A stretch of DNA of 7,331 nt. It comes from an uncultured Eubacteriales bacterium. GTDB taxonomy: Bacteria; Bacillota; Clostridia; Peptostreptococcales; Anaerovoracaceae. This document shows positions 1 through 6,016 of the stretch, in pieces. The position numbers were made by a program, and so were the translations under genes. The notes under the pieces are model-generated. The model had not been told where the DNA came from and did not search any database. It worked only from the letters and a program-made list of their open reading frames with translations. Numbering within the stretch: position 1 is the stretch's first letter; each line of letters begins with the position of its first letter. The DNA lies in contig CADBSL010000157.1 of assembly GCA_902797345.1 (NCBI GenBank), forward strand, positions 1-7,331, written 5' to 3'.

Positions 1-2
1 CT

Positions 3-68
3 ATTGTCGCCCCAGCAGCCTGGATTAACTCTACTCATTATACCACAAAAGGAGAGTACATTCGATGA
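3..68 (+). CDS. Possible 3' end of an upstream gene (partial)
   Basis: The third reading frame is open from the window edge and ends in TGA at 66-68, overlapping the ATG of the prepilin peptidase gene as ATGA. The visible tail reads IVAPAAWINSTHYTTKGEYIR. The four-base overlap and the fact that the ribosome binding site of the next gene falls inside this frame are typical of coupled genes in a bacterial operon. Only 21 codons are visible, so no function can be given. Frame 2 also has a stop at 26-28 and frame 1 stays open, so the choice of frame 3 rests only on the overlap. Low to moderate confidence. Confidence 0.35.
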   Translation: MVAPAAWINSTHYTTKGEYIR

Positions 69-511
69 ATACTGTATTAGGCATCCTGATCCTGATCATT
101 TTATGGAACCTGGCCATCATAGATATCCGCCACCGCATCGTGCCGAATGCCGGACCGATCATCATAGCGGTGCTGGGCATCGTCCGGGTGTTTTCGGGAG
201 AGCTTTCCTGGGCCTCGGCCCTGTCCGGAGCCGCGCTGCTGGGCGGTCTCACGCTGGCACTGGCGGTGGCCACGGAGGGCGTGGGCGGAGGCGATGTGAA
301 GCTGTTTGCCGCCCTGGGACTGGCCTTTGGGGCGGTGGATGGGGCGAAGCTGAGTTTTCTGTCTTTTTTTCTCTCGGGTATCTTCTGCGCCGGGGTTTTG
401 ATCCTGCCTGTTATCGTTGGAAATTCAAGGTTTTCCAGGATCCGCGAGATCCCTTTCGTGCCCTTTATCGCTTTGGCGGCATCCTTGATTTTTTTGCAGA
501 ATCGATTATAA
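65..511 (+). CDS. Small A24-family prepilin peptidase (PilD/CpaA/TadV-like)
   Basis: This 148-residue, strongly hydrophobic protein looks like a type IV prepilin peptidase, an aspartic membrane protease that removes the short leader from type IV pilins or Flp-type pilins at the inner face of the membrane. The two expected catalytic aspartates are visible: D20 in IDIRHRIVPN, at the end of the first membrane segment, and D77 in GGGDVK. The late IPFVPFIALAA stretch (residues 129-139) is also usual for the family. It lacks the N-terminal methylase domain of full-length PilD, so it resembles the short CpaA/TadV class. The start at 65 is supported by AAAGGAGAG at 48-56. No pilin or secretion ATPase gene is in view, so the substrate is unknown; partners may lie upstream, outside the window. 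The family call is firm, the subclass less so. Confidence 0.85.
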   Translation: MNTVLGILILIILWNLAIIDIRHRIVPNAGPIIIAVLGIVRVFSGELSWASALSGAALLGGLTLALAVATEGVGGGDVKLFAALGLAFGAVDGAKLSFLSFFLSGIFCAGVLILPVIVGNSRFSRIREIPFVPFIALAASLIFLQNRL

Positions 512-512
512 T
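485..512 (+). promoter_or_regulatory. Probable sigma-A promoter for pyrB inside the preceding gene
   Basis: TTGATT at 485-490 and a perfect TATAAT at 507-512 are separated by 16 bases. The -10 box overlaps the TAA stop of the prepilin peptidase gene (509-511), and an AT-rich stretch follows. The start of transcription would fall near 519, leaving a leader of only about 25 bases before pyrB. That is too short for a PyrR-type attenuator, so if pyrB is controlled by pyrimidines it must be by another route. Prediction from sequence only. Confidence 0.55.
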
Positions 513-542
513 CTATATAAAATAAAAAGAAAGGATGATAGC

Positions 543-1643
543 ATGCTTCAGATCAGACATCTGATCGAGCCCACCGACTTTTCTGTCAAAGAGCTTGAGG
601 ATCTGTTTGAACTGGCAGATCTGATCATAAATGACCCTAAAAAGTATTTGCACCAATGCGACGGGAAGATCATGGTAACGCTGTTTTACGAGCCCAGCAC
701 CCGGACCCGCTTCAGTTTCGAGGCGGCGATGATGCGGCTGGGAGGCAGTGTCCTGGGGTTTTCCGACCCCAATTCTTCTTCCACCGCCAAGGGAGAGAAT
801 ATCCCGGATACCATCCGGATCGTGTCCGGCTATTCGGACATCGCCGTGATGCGCCACCCGGTGGAGGGGGCGCCCAAGGCGGCTTCCCTGTTCTCCCGGA
901 TCCCGGTGATCAATGCGGGAGACGGGGGACACCAGCACCCCACCCAGACCCTGACGGACCTGTATACCATCCGGTCCAAATTCGGGCGGCTGGACCATTT
1001 GAAAGTAGGGATCTGCGGGGACCTGAAATACGGGCGGACCACCCACTCTCTGGTAAAGGCCATGTCCCGGTATCCCGGCAATGAATTTGTCTTCATTTCC
1101 CCGGAGGAGCTCCGGATGCCCCAGTATATCTGCGACGATCTGGACCGCAGCGGTTCGGCGTCTTACCGGGAGTGCCGGACCATCGAAGAAGGCATCGGAG
1201 AGGTGGACATCCTCTACATGACCCGGGTCCAGCGGGAGCGTTTTTCCGACCTGGATGAATACGAGAGAGTCAAGGATTCCTGCATTTTGAATGTAGAGAA
1301 GATGAAGCTGGCGAAGGAGGACATGATCGTCCTGCACCCGCTGCCGAGAGTCAACGAGATCCACTACGATGTGGACAAGGATAAGAGAGCCTGTTATTTT
1401 GAGCAGGCGGAAAACGGGATGTATGTCCGGATGAGCCTGATCATGCTGCTGCTGAATGAGACCGGGGACTTCTACAACGGACGGGTCCTGAGCGTCAACG
1501 AATCTGTGATGAGTTTCGTGGACCTGGATAAATGCCGGAACCCCAAGTGCATCACCCAGATCGAACCGTCCCTCCGGCAGCGCTTCCTGACTTACGGAAA
1601 CGGGGTCAAGGTGTGTGACTACTGCGGAGCGGTATTGGAGTAA
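543..1643 (+). CDS. pyrB: Aspartate carbamoyltransferase with fused PyrI-type zinc domain
   Basis: The protein condenses carbamoyl phosphate and aspartate to N-carbamoyl-aspartate, the committed step of pyrimidine synthesis. Residues 1 to about 308 are a full catalytic chain: carbamoyl phosphate loop S52-T53-R54-T55-R56, K83 in the mobile 80s loop, R104, HPTQTL at 132-137, GDLKYGRTTHSL at 159-170, aspartate-binding R228 and Q230 in TRVQRERF, and HPLPR at 265-269. After a linker of about 20 residues the tail carries C331-x4-C336 and C358-x2-C361, matching the zinc-binding domain of the regulatory chain PyrI (CPNSNC and CKYC in E. coli). The nucleotide-binding allosteric domain of PyrI, about 100 residues, is absent. 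At 366 residues it is longer than a plain PyrB (about 310) and shorter than full PyrB-PyrI fusions (about 525). The start follows AAGGATG. It appears to have its own promoter and lies directly before the separately promoted pyrH. Confidence 0.95.
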   Translation: MLQIRHLIEPTDFSVKELEDLFELADLIINDPKKYLHQCDGKIMVTLFYEPSTRTRFSFEAAMMRLGGSVLGFSDPNSSSTAKGENIPDTIRIVSGYSDIAVMRHPVEGAPKAASLFSRIPVINAGDGGHQHPTQTLTDLYTIRSKFGRLDHLKVGICGDLKYGRTTHSLVKAMSRYPGNEFVFISPEELRMPQYICDDLDRSGSASYRECRTIEEGIGEVDILYMTRVQRERFSDLDEYERVKDSCILNVEKMKLAKEDMIVLHPLPRVNEIHYDVDKDKRACYFEQAENGMYVRMSLIMLLLNETGDFYNGRVLSVNESVMSFVDLDKCRNPKCITQIEPSLRQRFLTYGNGVKVCDYCGAVLE

Positions 1644-1651
1644 GTTCTGTG

Positions 1652-1680
1652 TTGTACCGAAGTGGGAATGATGGTATAAT
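1652..1680 (+). promoter_or_regulatory. Probable sigma-A promoter, extended -10, for the pyrH operon
   Basis: In the 84-base gap after pyrB, TGGTATAAT at 1672-1680 is a perfect -10 box with the TG extension. TTGTAC at 1652-1657 is a half-matching -35 box at the ideal 17-base spacing. Transcription would begin near 1687, about 40 bases before pyrH. There is no clear terminator hairpin behind pyrB, so read-through from pyrB into pyrH is also possible. Prediction only. Confidence 0.65.
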
Positions 1681-1727
1681 ACTGACAGTTAAAAAAGAGT
1701 ATCGATCCTTGGATTGGAGGCTAAAAT

Positions 1728-2432
1728 ATGGAACCAAAATATAAACGTGTGTTATTGAAAATAAGCGGAGAGGCACTGGCCGGTGGTAAAGGCTTTGGAC
1801 TGGACGAAGAGAAGCTGCAGATGGTGGCGCTCCAGGTGAAAAGCGTGCTGGACTTGGGGGTCCAGGTAGCAGTCGTCGTAGGCGGCGGCAACTTCTGGAG
1901 AGGCCGGACCAGCAAGTCTATGGACCGGGCCACCGCTGACTATATGGGGATGCTGGCTACGGTCATCAACTCCCTGGCACTGCAGGATGCCTTCGAAAGA
2001 AACGGAATCCCCACAAGAGTGCAGACCGCCATCGAAATGAGAGAAGTGGCAGAACCCTATATCCGCCGGAAGGCCATGAGCCACCTGCGGAAGAACATTG
2101 TCGTGATCTTCGGGTCCGGCACCGGCAATCCTTTCTTCTCCACCGATACCACCGCGGCCCTCAGAGCAGCGGAGATCGAAGCGGAAGTGATCCTTCTGGC
2201 GAAGAAGGTGGATGCGGTCTACGATGACGACCCGGAAAAGAACCCGGATGCGAAGAAATATGACACCCTTACCCACAGAGACCTGCTGGATCAGGGACTG
2301 GGGGTCATGGACTCCACGGCGGCTTCCCTCTGCATGGAAAACAAGATCCCTATCCACGTGTTCGGGCTCAACGAGAAGGACGGCGTCGTGAGGGCCGTCT
2401 GCGGTGAAAAGATCGGAACATTCATTGAATGA
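1728..2432 (+). CDS. pyrH: UMP kinase
   Basis: Uridylate kinase converts UMP to UDP with ATP in the cytoplasm. It belongs to the amino acid kinase fold and in bacteria acts as a hexamer, commonly activated by GTP and inhibited by UTP. The 234 residues match the usual length. Visible family motifs are LLKISGEAL at 9-17 (phosphate binding), VVVGGGNFWRG at 49-59, DYMGMLATVINS at 71-82 (UMP site and contacts), GTGNPFFSTDTTAALRA at 131-147, KVDAVYDDDP at 160-169 and MDSTAASLCM at 194-203. The start is set by GGAGG at 1716-1720, seven bases upstream. frr follows after a 31-base gap (49 bases to its preferred start), the usual bacterial neighbour. In many bacteria rpsB and tsf precede pyrH; here pyrB does. 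No abnormal residue was noticed. Confidence 0.97.
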   Translation: MEPKYKRVLLKISGEALAGGKGFGLDEEKLQMVALQVKSVLDLGVQVAVVVGGGNFWRGRTSKSMDRATADYMGMLATVINSLALQDAFERNGIPTRVQTAIEMREVAEPYIRRKAMSHLRKNIVVIFGSGTGNPFFSTDTTAALRAAEIEAEVILLAKKVDAVYDDDPEKNPDAKKYDTLTHRDLLDQGLGVMDSTAASLCMENKIPIHVFGLNEKDGVVRAVCGEKIGTFIE

Positions 2433-2467
2433 CAAATAAATCGAGAAATCGTTATAGATGTAAATGG

Positions 2468-2475
2468 AAAGGAGA
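2468..2475 (+). promoter_or_regulatory. Ribosome binding site deciding the frr start
   Basis: AAAGGAGA lies six bases before the ATG at 2482. An earlier in-frame ATG at 2464-2466 directly precedes this site and would add six residues encoded by the Shine-Dalgarno sequence itself, with no good site of its own. The start at 2482 is therefore preferred. Confidence 0.8.
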
Positions 2476-2481
2476 ACAACT

Positions 2482-3045
2482 ATGGCAACTCGTTACCCAC
2501 AGCATGATGCAATGCTTGAAAAGATCGAAAAAACCATCAAATACCTGAAAGATGAACTGAACACCCTTCGGGCAGGCAAAGCCAATCCGGCGATCCTGGA
2601 CCGGGTCATGGTAGATTATTACGGCACCCCGACACCGCTGAAGGCAGTGGCGAATATTTCCGTTCCGGAACCGCGGATGCTGCTGATCTCTCCCTTTGAT
2701 CCCAAGAGCATTCCGGATGTGGAAAAGGGCATCAACATCGCCAACATCGGCATCAACCCGGCCAACGACGGCAAGGTGATCCGTCTGGTGATCCCGCAGC
2801 CTACGGAAGAGAGAAGAAAAGAACTGACCAAGTCCGCCAAGAAGATGGGCGAAGACGCGAAAGTGGCAGTTCGGAATATGAGAAGAGACATCAACGATGA
2901 ATTGAAGAAGATGCAGAAGGCCAGTGAGATCACGGAAGATGACCTGAAGGGCGCGCTGGACGAAGCCCAGAAGATCGTGGACGACAGCATCAAACAGATC
3001 GACGGCATCGTTGCCGACAAAGAAAAGGAGATCATGGAGGTATAG
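2482..3045 (+). CDS. frr: Ribosome recycling factor
   Basis: RRF acts with EF-G to split the post-termination ribosome into subunits and free it from mRNA. With the start at 2482 it has 187 residues, close to the usual 185. Family hallmarks are LRAGKANPAILD at 29-40, YYGTPTPL at 46-53, the proline-rich hinge RLVIPQPTEERRKEL at 111-125 and the basic VAVRNMRRD at 138-146, with the expected order of helical domain I, beta domain II and the charged return helices. It sits behind pyrH as in most bacteria. Its last codons contain GGAGG, which serves the next small gene, so the two are probably translated in a coupled way. An upstream ATG at 2464 was rejected because the ribosome binding site lies between the two ATGs. 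Confidence 0.97.
   Translation: MATRYPQHDAMLEKIEKTIKYLKDELNTLRAGKANPAILDRVMVDYYGTPTPLKAVANISVPEPRMLLISPFDPKSIPDVEKGINIANIGINPANDGKVIRLVIPQPTEERRKELTKSAKKMGEDAKVAVRNMRRDINDELKKMQKASEITEDDLKGALDEAQKIVDDSIKQIDGIVADKEKEIMEV
3036..3041 (+). promoter_or_regulatory. Ribosome binding site of the small PASTA-like gene, inside frr
   Basis: GGAGGT overlaps the Met-Glu-Val codons at the end of frr and stands 6-7 bases before TTG at 3048. This strong site and ideal spacing support TTG as a real start, since the frame has no ATG until residue 28. Confidence 0.65.
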
Positions 3046-3047
3046 CC

Positions 3048-3236
3048 TTGGCTGGAATACCGGATCTGACCGGCTGGCTGCAGGAGGAAGCGGAAGCGCT
3101 GCTTAGGGAGGCCGGAATACAATATGTGATGTCGGAGACGACTCCGCCCCGGGGACCCATCGACGGGGCAGAGATGCGGGTAGTCCGTCAGGTCATGAAA
3201 GCGGATGTGCTTCATATCACCTTATGCAGATATTGA
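3048..3236 (+). CDS. Small stand-alone PASTA-like protein, 62 residues
   Basis: The N-terminal half reads IPDLTGWLQEEAEALLREAG (residues 4-23), which matches the opening strand and helix of a PASTA domain: P-D-L-x-G, then an acidic/Ala/Leu helix ending in E-A-G. The second half has MRVVRQ (43-48) and DVLHITLCRY (53-62), which could form the two closing strands, but it lacks the usual proline-glycine turn between them, so the domain is degenerate. There is no signal peptide or membrane segment, whereas known PASTA domains are mostly outside the cell on Ser/Thr kinases and penicillin-binding proteins. It starts with TTG two bases after the frr stop and has a strong ribosome binding site. The position between translation and wall-lipid genes gives no specific role. 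The gene is likely real; the family call is moderate and the function unknown. Confidence 0.7.
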   Translation: MAGIPDLTGWLQEEAEALLREAGIQYVMSETTPPRGPIDGAEMRVVRQVMKADVLHITLCRY

Positions 3237-3252
3237 TTATAGCGGGCGGTTC

Positions 3253-3276
3253 CGGACGGGGCCGTCTGTTCTGTAT
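3253..3276 (+). terminator. Weak stem-loop after the small gene, possible leaky terminator
   Basis: CGGACG at 3253-3258 can pair with CGTCTG at 3263-3268 (one G-U pair) around a GGGC loop, followed by TTCTGTAT. The stem is short and the T tract is poor, so efficient termination is unlikely. It may attenuate read-through into uppS or be chance in a GC-rich gap. Confidence 0.2.
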
Positions 3277-3280
3277 GGGA

Positions 3281-3303
3281 AGCTGGAAGCTTGGAGCTGG
3301 GAG
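3281..3303 (+). repeat. Degenerate AGCT-heptamer repeat, copy 1
   Basis: Three heptamers in a row, AGCTGGA (3281-3287), AGCTTGG (3288-3294) and AGCTGGG (3295-3301), followed by AG. The same unit recurs at 7029-7053, in the gap before ispG. This copy lies between the small PASTA-like gene and uppS and has little inverted symmetry beyond an AAGCTT palindrome at 3287-3292. It also supplies a spurious in-frame TTG (3291) ahead of uppS. Probably a member of an intergenic repeat family; the copy number cannot be judged from this window. Confidence 0.55.
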
Positions 3304-3318
3304 ACCGGATTATAGTAT

Positions 3319-3325
3319 TAGGAGA
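3319..3325 (+). promoter_or_regulatory. Ribosome binding site deciding the uppS start
   Basis: TAGGAGA stands before ATG at 3330, with five bases between GGAG and the start. The longer frame from TTG 3291 starts inside the heptamer repeat, has no well-spaced site, and would add 13 residues not expected in the family. Confidence 0.75.
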
Positions 3326-3329
3326 TAGT

Positions 3330-4040
3330 ATGAGTGAAAGTTTGACAATGCCTGCTCATGTGGCGGTGATCATGGACGGCAACGGCCGCTGGGCAAAAAA
3401 ACACGGTGTGCCCCGGCTTTCGGGACACAAGGCCGGGATGGAAGCGCTGAAGAAGATCGTTCGCCGCTCCGGTGAACTGGGGATCGACTACCTGACCGTC
3501 TATGCCTTCTCCACGGAGAACTGGAAGCGTTCCGAGGAAGAAGTGGGAGGCATTTTCCGGATCCTGGTCTATTATATGGAAAGGGAGATCCGTGAACTCC
3601 ACCAGGAGAATGTGAAGGTCAATATCCTGGGCGATTACAGCATCATCCCGGAAGCGGCCCGAAAGGCTGTGGCGGATGCGGTGGAGAAGACCAAAAATAA
3701 CACGGGATTACAGTTTAACATCGCACTGAATTACGGGGGAAGGGACGAGATCCTGAGAGCGGTCAAAAAGATTGCCGGGGAAGTCCGGGACGGAAAGCGC
3801 GATCCGGAGGATCTGAAGGAGGAGGACATCTCCGCGGCGTTATACACCGGCGGGATGCCGGATCCGGATCTGATCATCCGCACCAGCGGAGAACTGAGGC
3901 TGAGCAATTTCCTGATCTGGCAGTGTGCCTACAGTGAATTCTATTTCACCGACACCCTCTGGCCGGACTTCGATGAGAAAGCCTACGAGGAAGCCCTGCA
4001 GGCTTTTACACACAGAAAACGTAATTTTGGAGGAAGATAA
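3330..4040 (+). CDS. uppS: Undecaprenyl diphosphate synthase (cis-prenyltransferase)
   Basis: The enzyme adds isopentenyl diphosphate units in cis to farnesyl diphosphate, giving the C55 lipid that carries peptidoglycan and other wall precursors across the membrane. The 236 residues are normal for the family. Catalytic and binding residues are all present: Mg-binding D16 in VIMDGNGRW (13-21), H33, FSTENWKR at 60-67, NYGGRDEI at 134-141, R184 and R190 in LIIRTSGELRLSNF (181-194), and E203 in SEFYF. Their spacing matches E. coli UppS with a constant shift of ten. The start at 3330 is chosen from its ribosome binding site; the Met at residue 7 is a less likely alternative. cdsA begins one base after its stop. 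A heptamer repeat and a 93-base gap lie upstream. Confidence 0.97.
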   Translation: MSESLTMPAHVAVIMDGNGRWAKKHGVPRLSGHKAGMEALKKIVRRSGELGIDYLTVYAFSTENWKRSEEEVGGIFRILVYYMEREIRELHQENVKVNILGDYSIIPEAARKAVADAVEKTKNNTGLQFNIALNYGGRDEILRAVKKIAGEVRDGKRDPEDLKEEDISAALYTGGMPDPDLIIRTSGELRLSNFLIWQCAYSEFYFTDTLWPDFDEKAYEEALQAFTHRKRNFGGR

Positions 4041-4041
4041 C

Positions 4042-4857
4042 ATGAAAACGAGAATCATCTCCGGGTGCATCCTGGCACCGCTGCTGGTATTCGTGTTCCT
4101 GGGCGGGATCTGGCTGAAGATCTTTGCGCTGGCAGTGACGATCCTGGCTTTATATGAATTCTTTACTGTCCACCACAAGGACGAGATCAAAGCCAGTTTC
4201 CCCATCGCCGTGGGTTCGGCGGTGCTGCTGTATTGCTTCAGCTTTTTCCACCTGGATCCGGTGTTTTACCTGTTGTGGCTCTTTGTCAGCGTTCTGGCGA
4301 GTCTCCTGTACCTGTTCAATATCCACAAACGGATCTCGGAAGATGCTATGCTGACCATCACCGGCATTGCCTACATCACCTTCTTTATGTTCCACCTGGC
4401 GTGGATCGCGGATCTGGGGGATTATGCAAGACTGGCCTGGTTGGTAGTGATCACGGCCTTCGTGACAGACATCGCAGCTTACTTCGGCGGCTATTTCCTT
4501 GGGAAGTACCACATTTTCGGAGATAAGAAGCTTTGTCCGTCCATCAGCCCCAAGAAGACCCGGGAGGGTGCTGTCTGCGGCGTGTTGGGTTCGGCACTGG
4601 TATCCCTGGCCTTTGGGATCCTCTTTACGGAGGGGCTGTGGCTCCACTGCCTGATCATCGGCATCATCGGCAGCATCTTCGCTCAGTTGGGAGACCTGAC
4701 GGCTTCCATTTTCAAGCGGAAGCTGAGAGTGAAGGATTACGGGAAACTGATCCCGGGCCACGGCGGCGTACTGGACCGGGTGGACAGCCTGCTGTTCACG
4801 GCACCGGTGGTTTGCTGGTATATACTGCTCATTATCATGAAAATGGAGATCCACTAA
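4042..4857 (+). CDS. cdsA: Phosphatidate cytidylyltransferase (CDP-diglyceride synthase)
   Basis: CdsA is a polytopic membrane enzyme that joins CTP and phosphatidic acid to CDP-diacylglycerol, the branch point for phosphatidylglycerol, cardiolipin and related lipids. The 271 residues include about eight or nine hydrophobic segments. The family signature is complete near the C-terminus, running from S222 to D248 with FKRKLRVKDYGKLIPGHGG and LDRVD. The preceding TDIAAYFGGYFLGK (142-155) and ISPKKTREG (168-176) are also typical. The start at 4042 follows GGAGGA at 4029-4034; the frame is open further upstream but that stretch lies in uppS. It is separated from uppS by one base and from dxr by none, so coupling with both is very likely. 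Confidence 0.96.
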   Translation: MKTRIISGCILAPLLVFVFLGGIWLKIFALAVTILALYEFFTVHHKDEIKASFPIAVGSAVLLYCFSFFHLDPVFYLLWLFVSVLASLLYLFNIHKRISEDAMLTITGIAYITFFMFHLAWIADLGDYARLAWLVVITAFVTDIAAYFGGYFLGKYHIFGDKKLCPSISPKKTREGAVCGVLGSALVSLAFGILFTEGLWLHCLIIGIIGSIFAQLGDLTASIFKRKLRVKDYGKLIPGHGGVLDRVDSLLFTAPVVCWYILLIIMKMEIH

Positions 4858-6012
4858 ATGACGGCTATAAAGAGAATAGGGATCCTGGGATCCACCGGTT
4901 CCATCGGTACCCAGGCCCTGGACATCATCCGGAAGAACCCGGACCGGTACCGGGCGAATGTTTTGTCCTGCGCCCGGAACCTCTCGCTGCTGGAAGAGCA
5001 GATCCGGGAGTTCGAACCGGAATTGGTAGTGACAAAAGAAGAGAAAGATGCAATGGGATTGTCCCGGCGTTATCCGAAGACGGACTTCGCCTTTGGGGAA
5101 GAAGGTCTGAAGGAAGCGGCGGCCTTGGGGAGCAATGACCTGGTGCTGAATTCCCTGGTGGGGATGCAGGGCCTGGTGCCCACCTGCGCGGCCATCGATG
5201 CGGGGACGGATGTGGCCCTGGCCAATAAGGAGACCCTGGTGGCGGGGGGCGACCTGGTGATGAGTACCGCCGCAGAAAAAGGCGTGAAGATCCTGCCGGT
5301 GGACAGCGAGCACAGCGCGGTGTTCCAGTCCCTGCAGGGGAATGATATGAATCCATACCGGAAAATCATCCTGACGGCTTCCGGCGGGCCCTTCCGGGGC
5401 TGGACCCGGAAACAGCTGGAGCAGGTCCGGGTGGCGGATGCGCTGAAACATCCGAACTGGAGTATGGGGAATAAGATCACCATCGACTCTGCTACGCTGA
5501 TGAACAAGGGGTTGGAAGTCATCGAAGCCCACCACCTGTTCGATGCTCCTCCGGAGAAGATCGACGTGGTGGTCCACCCACAGAGCATCATCCACTCCAT
5601 GGTGGAATACGAGGATCGGGCCGTGATGGCGCAGCTGGGGCTGCCGGACATGCGGGTGCCCATCGCCTACGCCTTTGCGTATCCGGAAAGGGTGCCCATG
5701 GAGGAGGAGAGCCTGGATCTGGCGAAGCTGGGTCAGCTGACCTTCGAAGAACCGGACCGGGAAGTGTTCCGGACCCTGGACCTAGCTTACGGAGCGTTGA
5801 AGACCGGGGGCGGTGCCTGCTGCACTCTGAATGCGGCCAATGAGGTATTGGTGGGTCTTTTCCTGCAGGAGAAGATCGGGTTCACGGACATCCAGGACCG
5901 GCTGGTGGACTGGATGATGAACTTCTCGCCGGTGAAGGCAGATACGTTGGAAGATATCCTGGCGCTGGACCGGGAGACCCGGGCAAGGGTCCTGGAGACA
6001 GTAAAGGTTTAG
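4858..6012 (+). CDS. dxr: 1-deoxy-D-xylulose 5-phosphate reductoisomerase
   Basis: Dxr (IspC) rearranges and reduces DXP to 2-C-methyl-D-erythritol 4-phosphate with NADPH and a divalent metal, the second step of the MEP isoprenoid route and the target of fosmidomycin. The 384 residues match the family. Seen motifs: NADPH-binding ILGSTGSIG at 9-17, LANKETLVAGG at 121-131, metal-binding D149 and E151 in PVDSEHSA, H198, the GNKITIDSATLMNKGLE stretch ending at the third metal ligand E220, HPQSIIHSMVEY at 240-251, MRVPIAYAF, and NAANE in the C-terminal part. ATG follows the cdsA stop with no gap; GGAG at 4845-4848 is its ribosome binding site. Together with ispG downstream it supplies the isoprenoid units that UppS consumes. 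Confidence 0.98.
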   Translation: MTAIKRIGILGSTGSIGTQALDIIRKNPDRYRANVLSCARNLSLLEEQIREFEPELVVTKEEKDAMGLSRRYPKTDFAFGEEGLKEAAALGSNDLVLNSLVGMQGLVPTCAAIDAGTDVALANKETLVAGGDLVMSTAAEKGVKILPVDSEHSAVFQSLQGNDMNPYRKIILTASGGPFRGWTRKQLEQVRVADALKHPNWSMGNKITIDSATLMNKGLEVIEAHHLFDAPPEKIDVVVHPQSIIHSMVEYEDRAVMAQLGLPDMRVPIAYAFAYPERVPMEEESLDLAKLGQLTFEEPDREVFRTLDLAYGALKTGGGACCTLNAANEVLVGLFLQEKIGFTDIQDRLVDWMMNFSPVKADTLEDILALDRETRARVLETVKV

Positions 6013-6016
6013 AGAT

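Noticed and set aside
1..64. Promoter for the prepilin peptidase gene (TATACC near 39-44)
   Set aside because: No -35 box at a suitable distance, and the stretch may be coding for an upstream gene.
4..525. Frame-1 open frame across the prepilin peptidase gene
   Set aside because: The translation is Arg/Gly/His-rich out-of-frame sequence, while the overlapping frame from 65 has both catalytic aspartate motifs.
513..1364. 283-codon minus-strand frame opposite pyrB
   Set aside because: Antisense shadow of the ATCase gene, with no domain and no good ribosome binding site considered convincing.
1644..1727. Terminator or riboswitch in the gap after pyrB
   Set aside because: No stable hairpin or T tract was found; the gap is accounted for by a promoter and the pyrH ribosome binding site.
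2425..2458. Possible promoter between pyrH and frr (TTGAAT and TTATAG)
   Set aside because: The 21-base spacing is too long, and the gap is explained by simple co-transcription with pyrH.
3291..3316. Possible promoter before uppS (TTGGAG and TATAGT)
   Set aside because: The spacing between the boxes is only 14 bases. With 17-base spacing the -35 would be AGCTTG, which is a poor match. A weak promoter cannot be excluded but is not supported.
4150..5595. 481-codon open frame on the minus strand across cdsA and dxr
   Set aside because: It lies opposite two unmistakable genes. Its translation is low in complexity, rich in His, Gln, Arg and Pro, with no recognisable domain; such antisense frames are common in GC-rich coding DNA.
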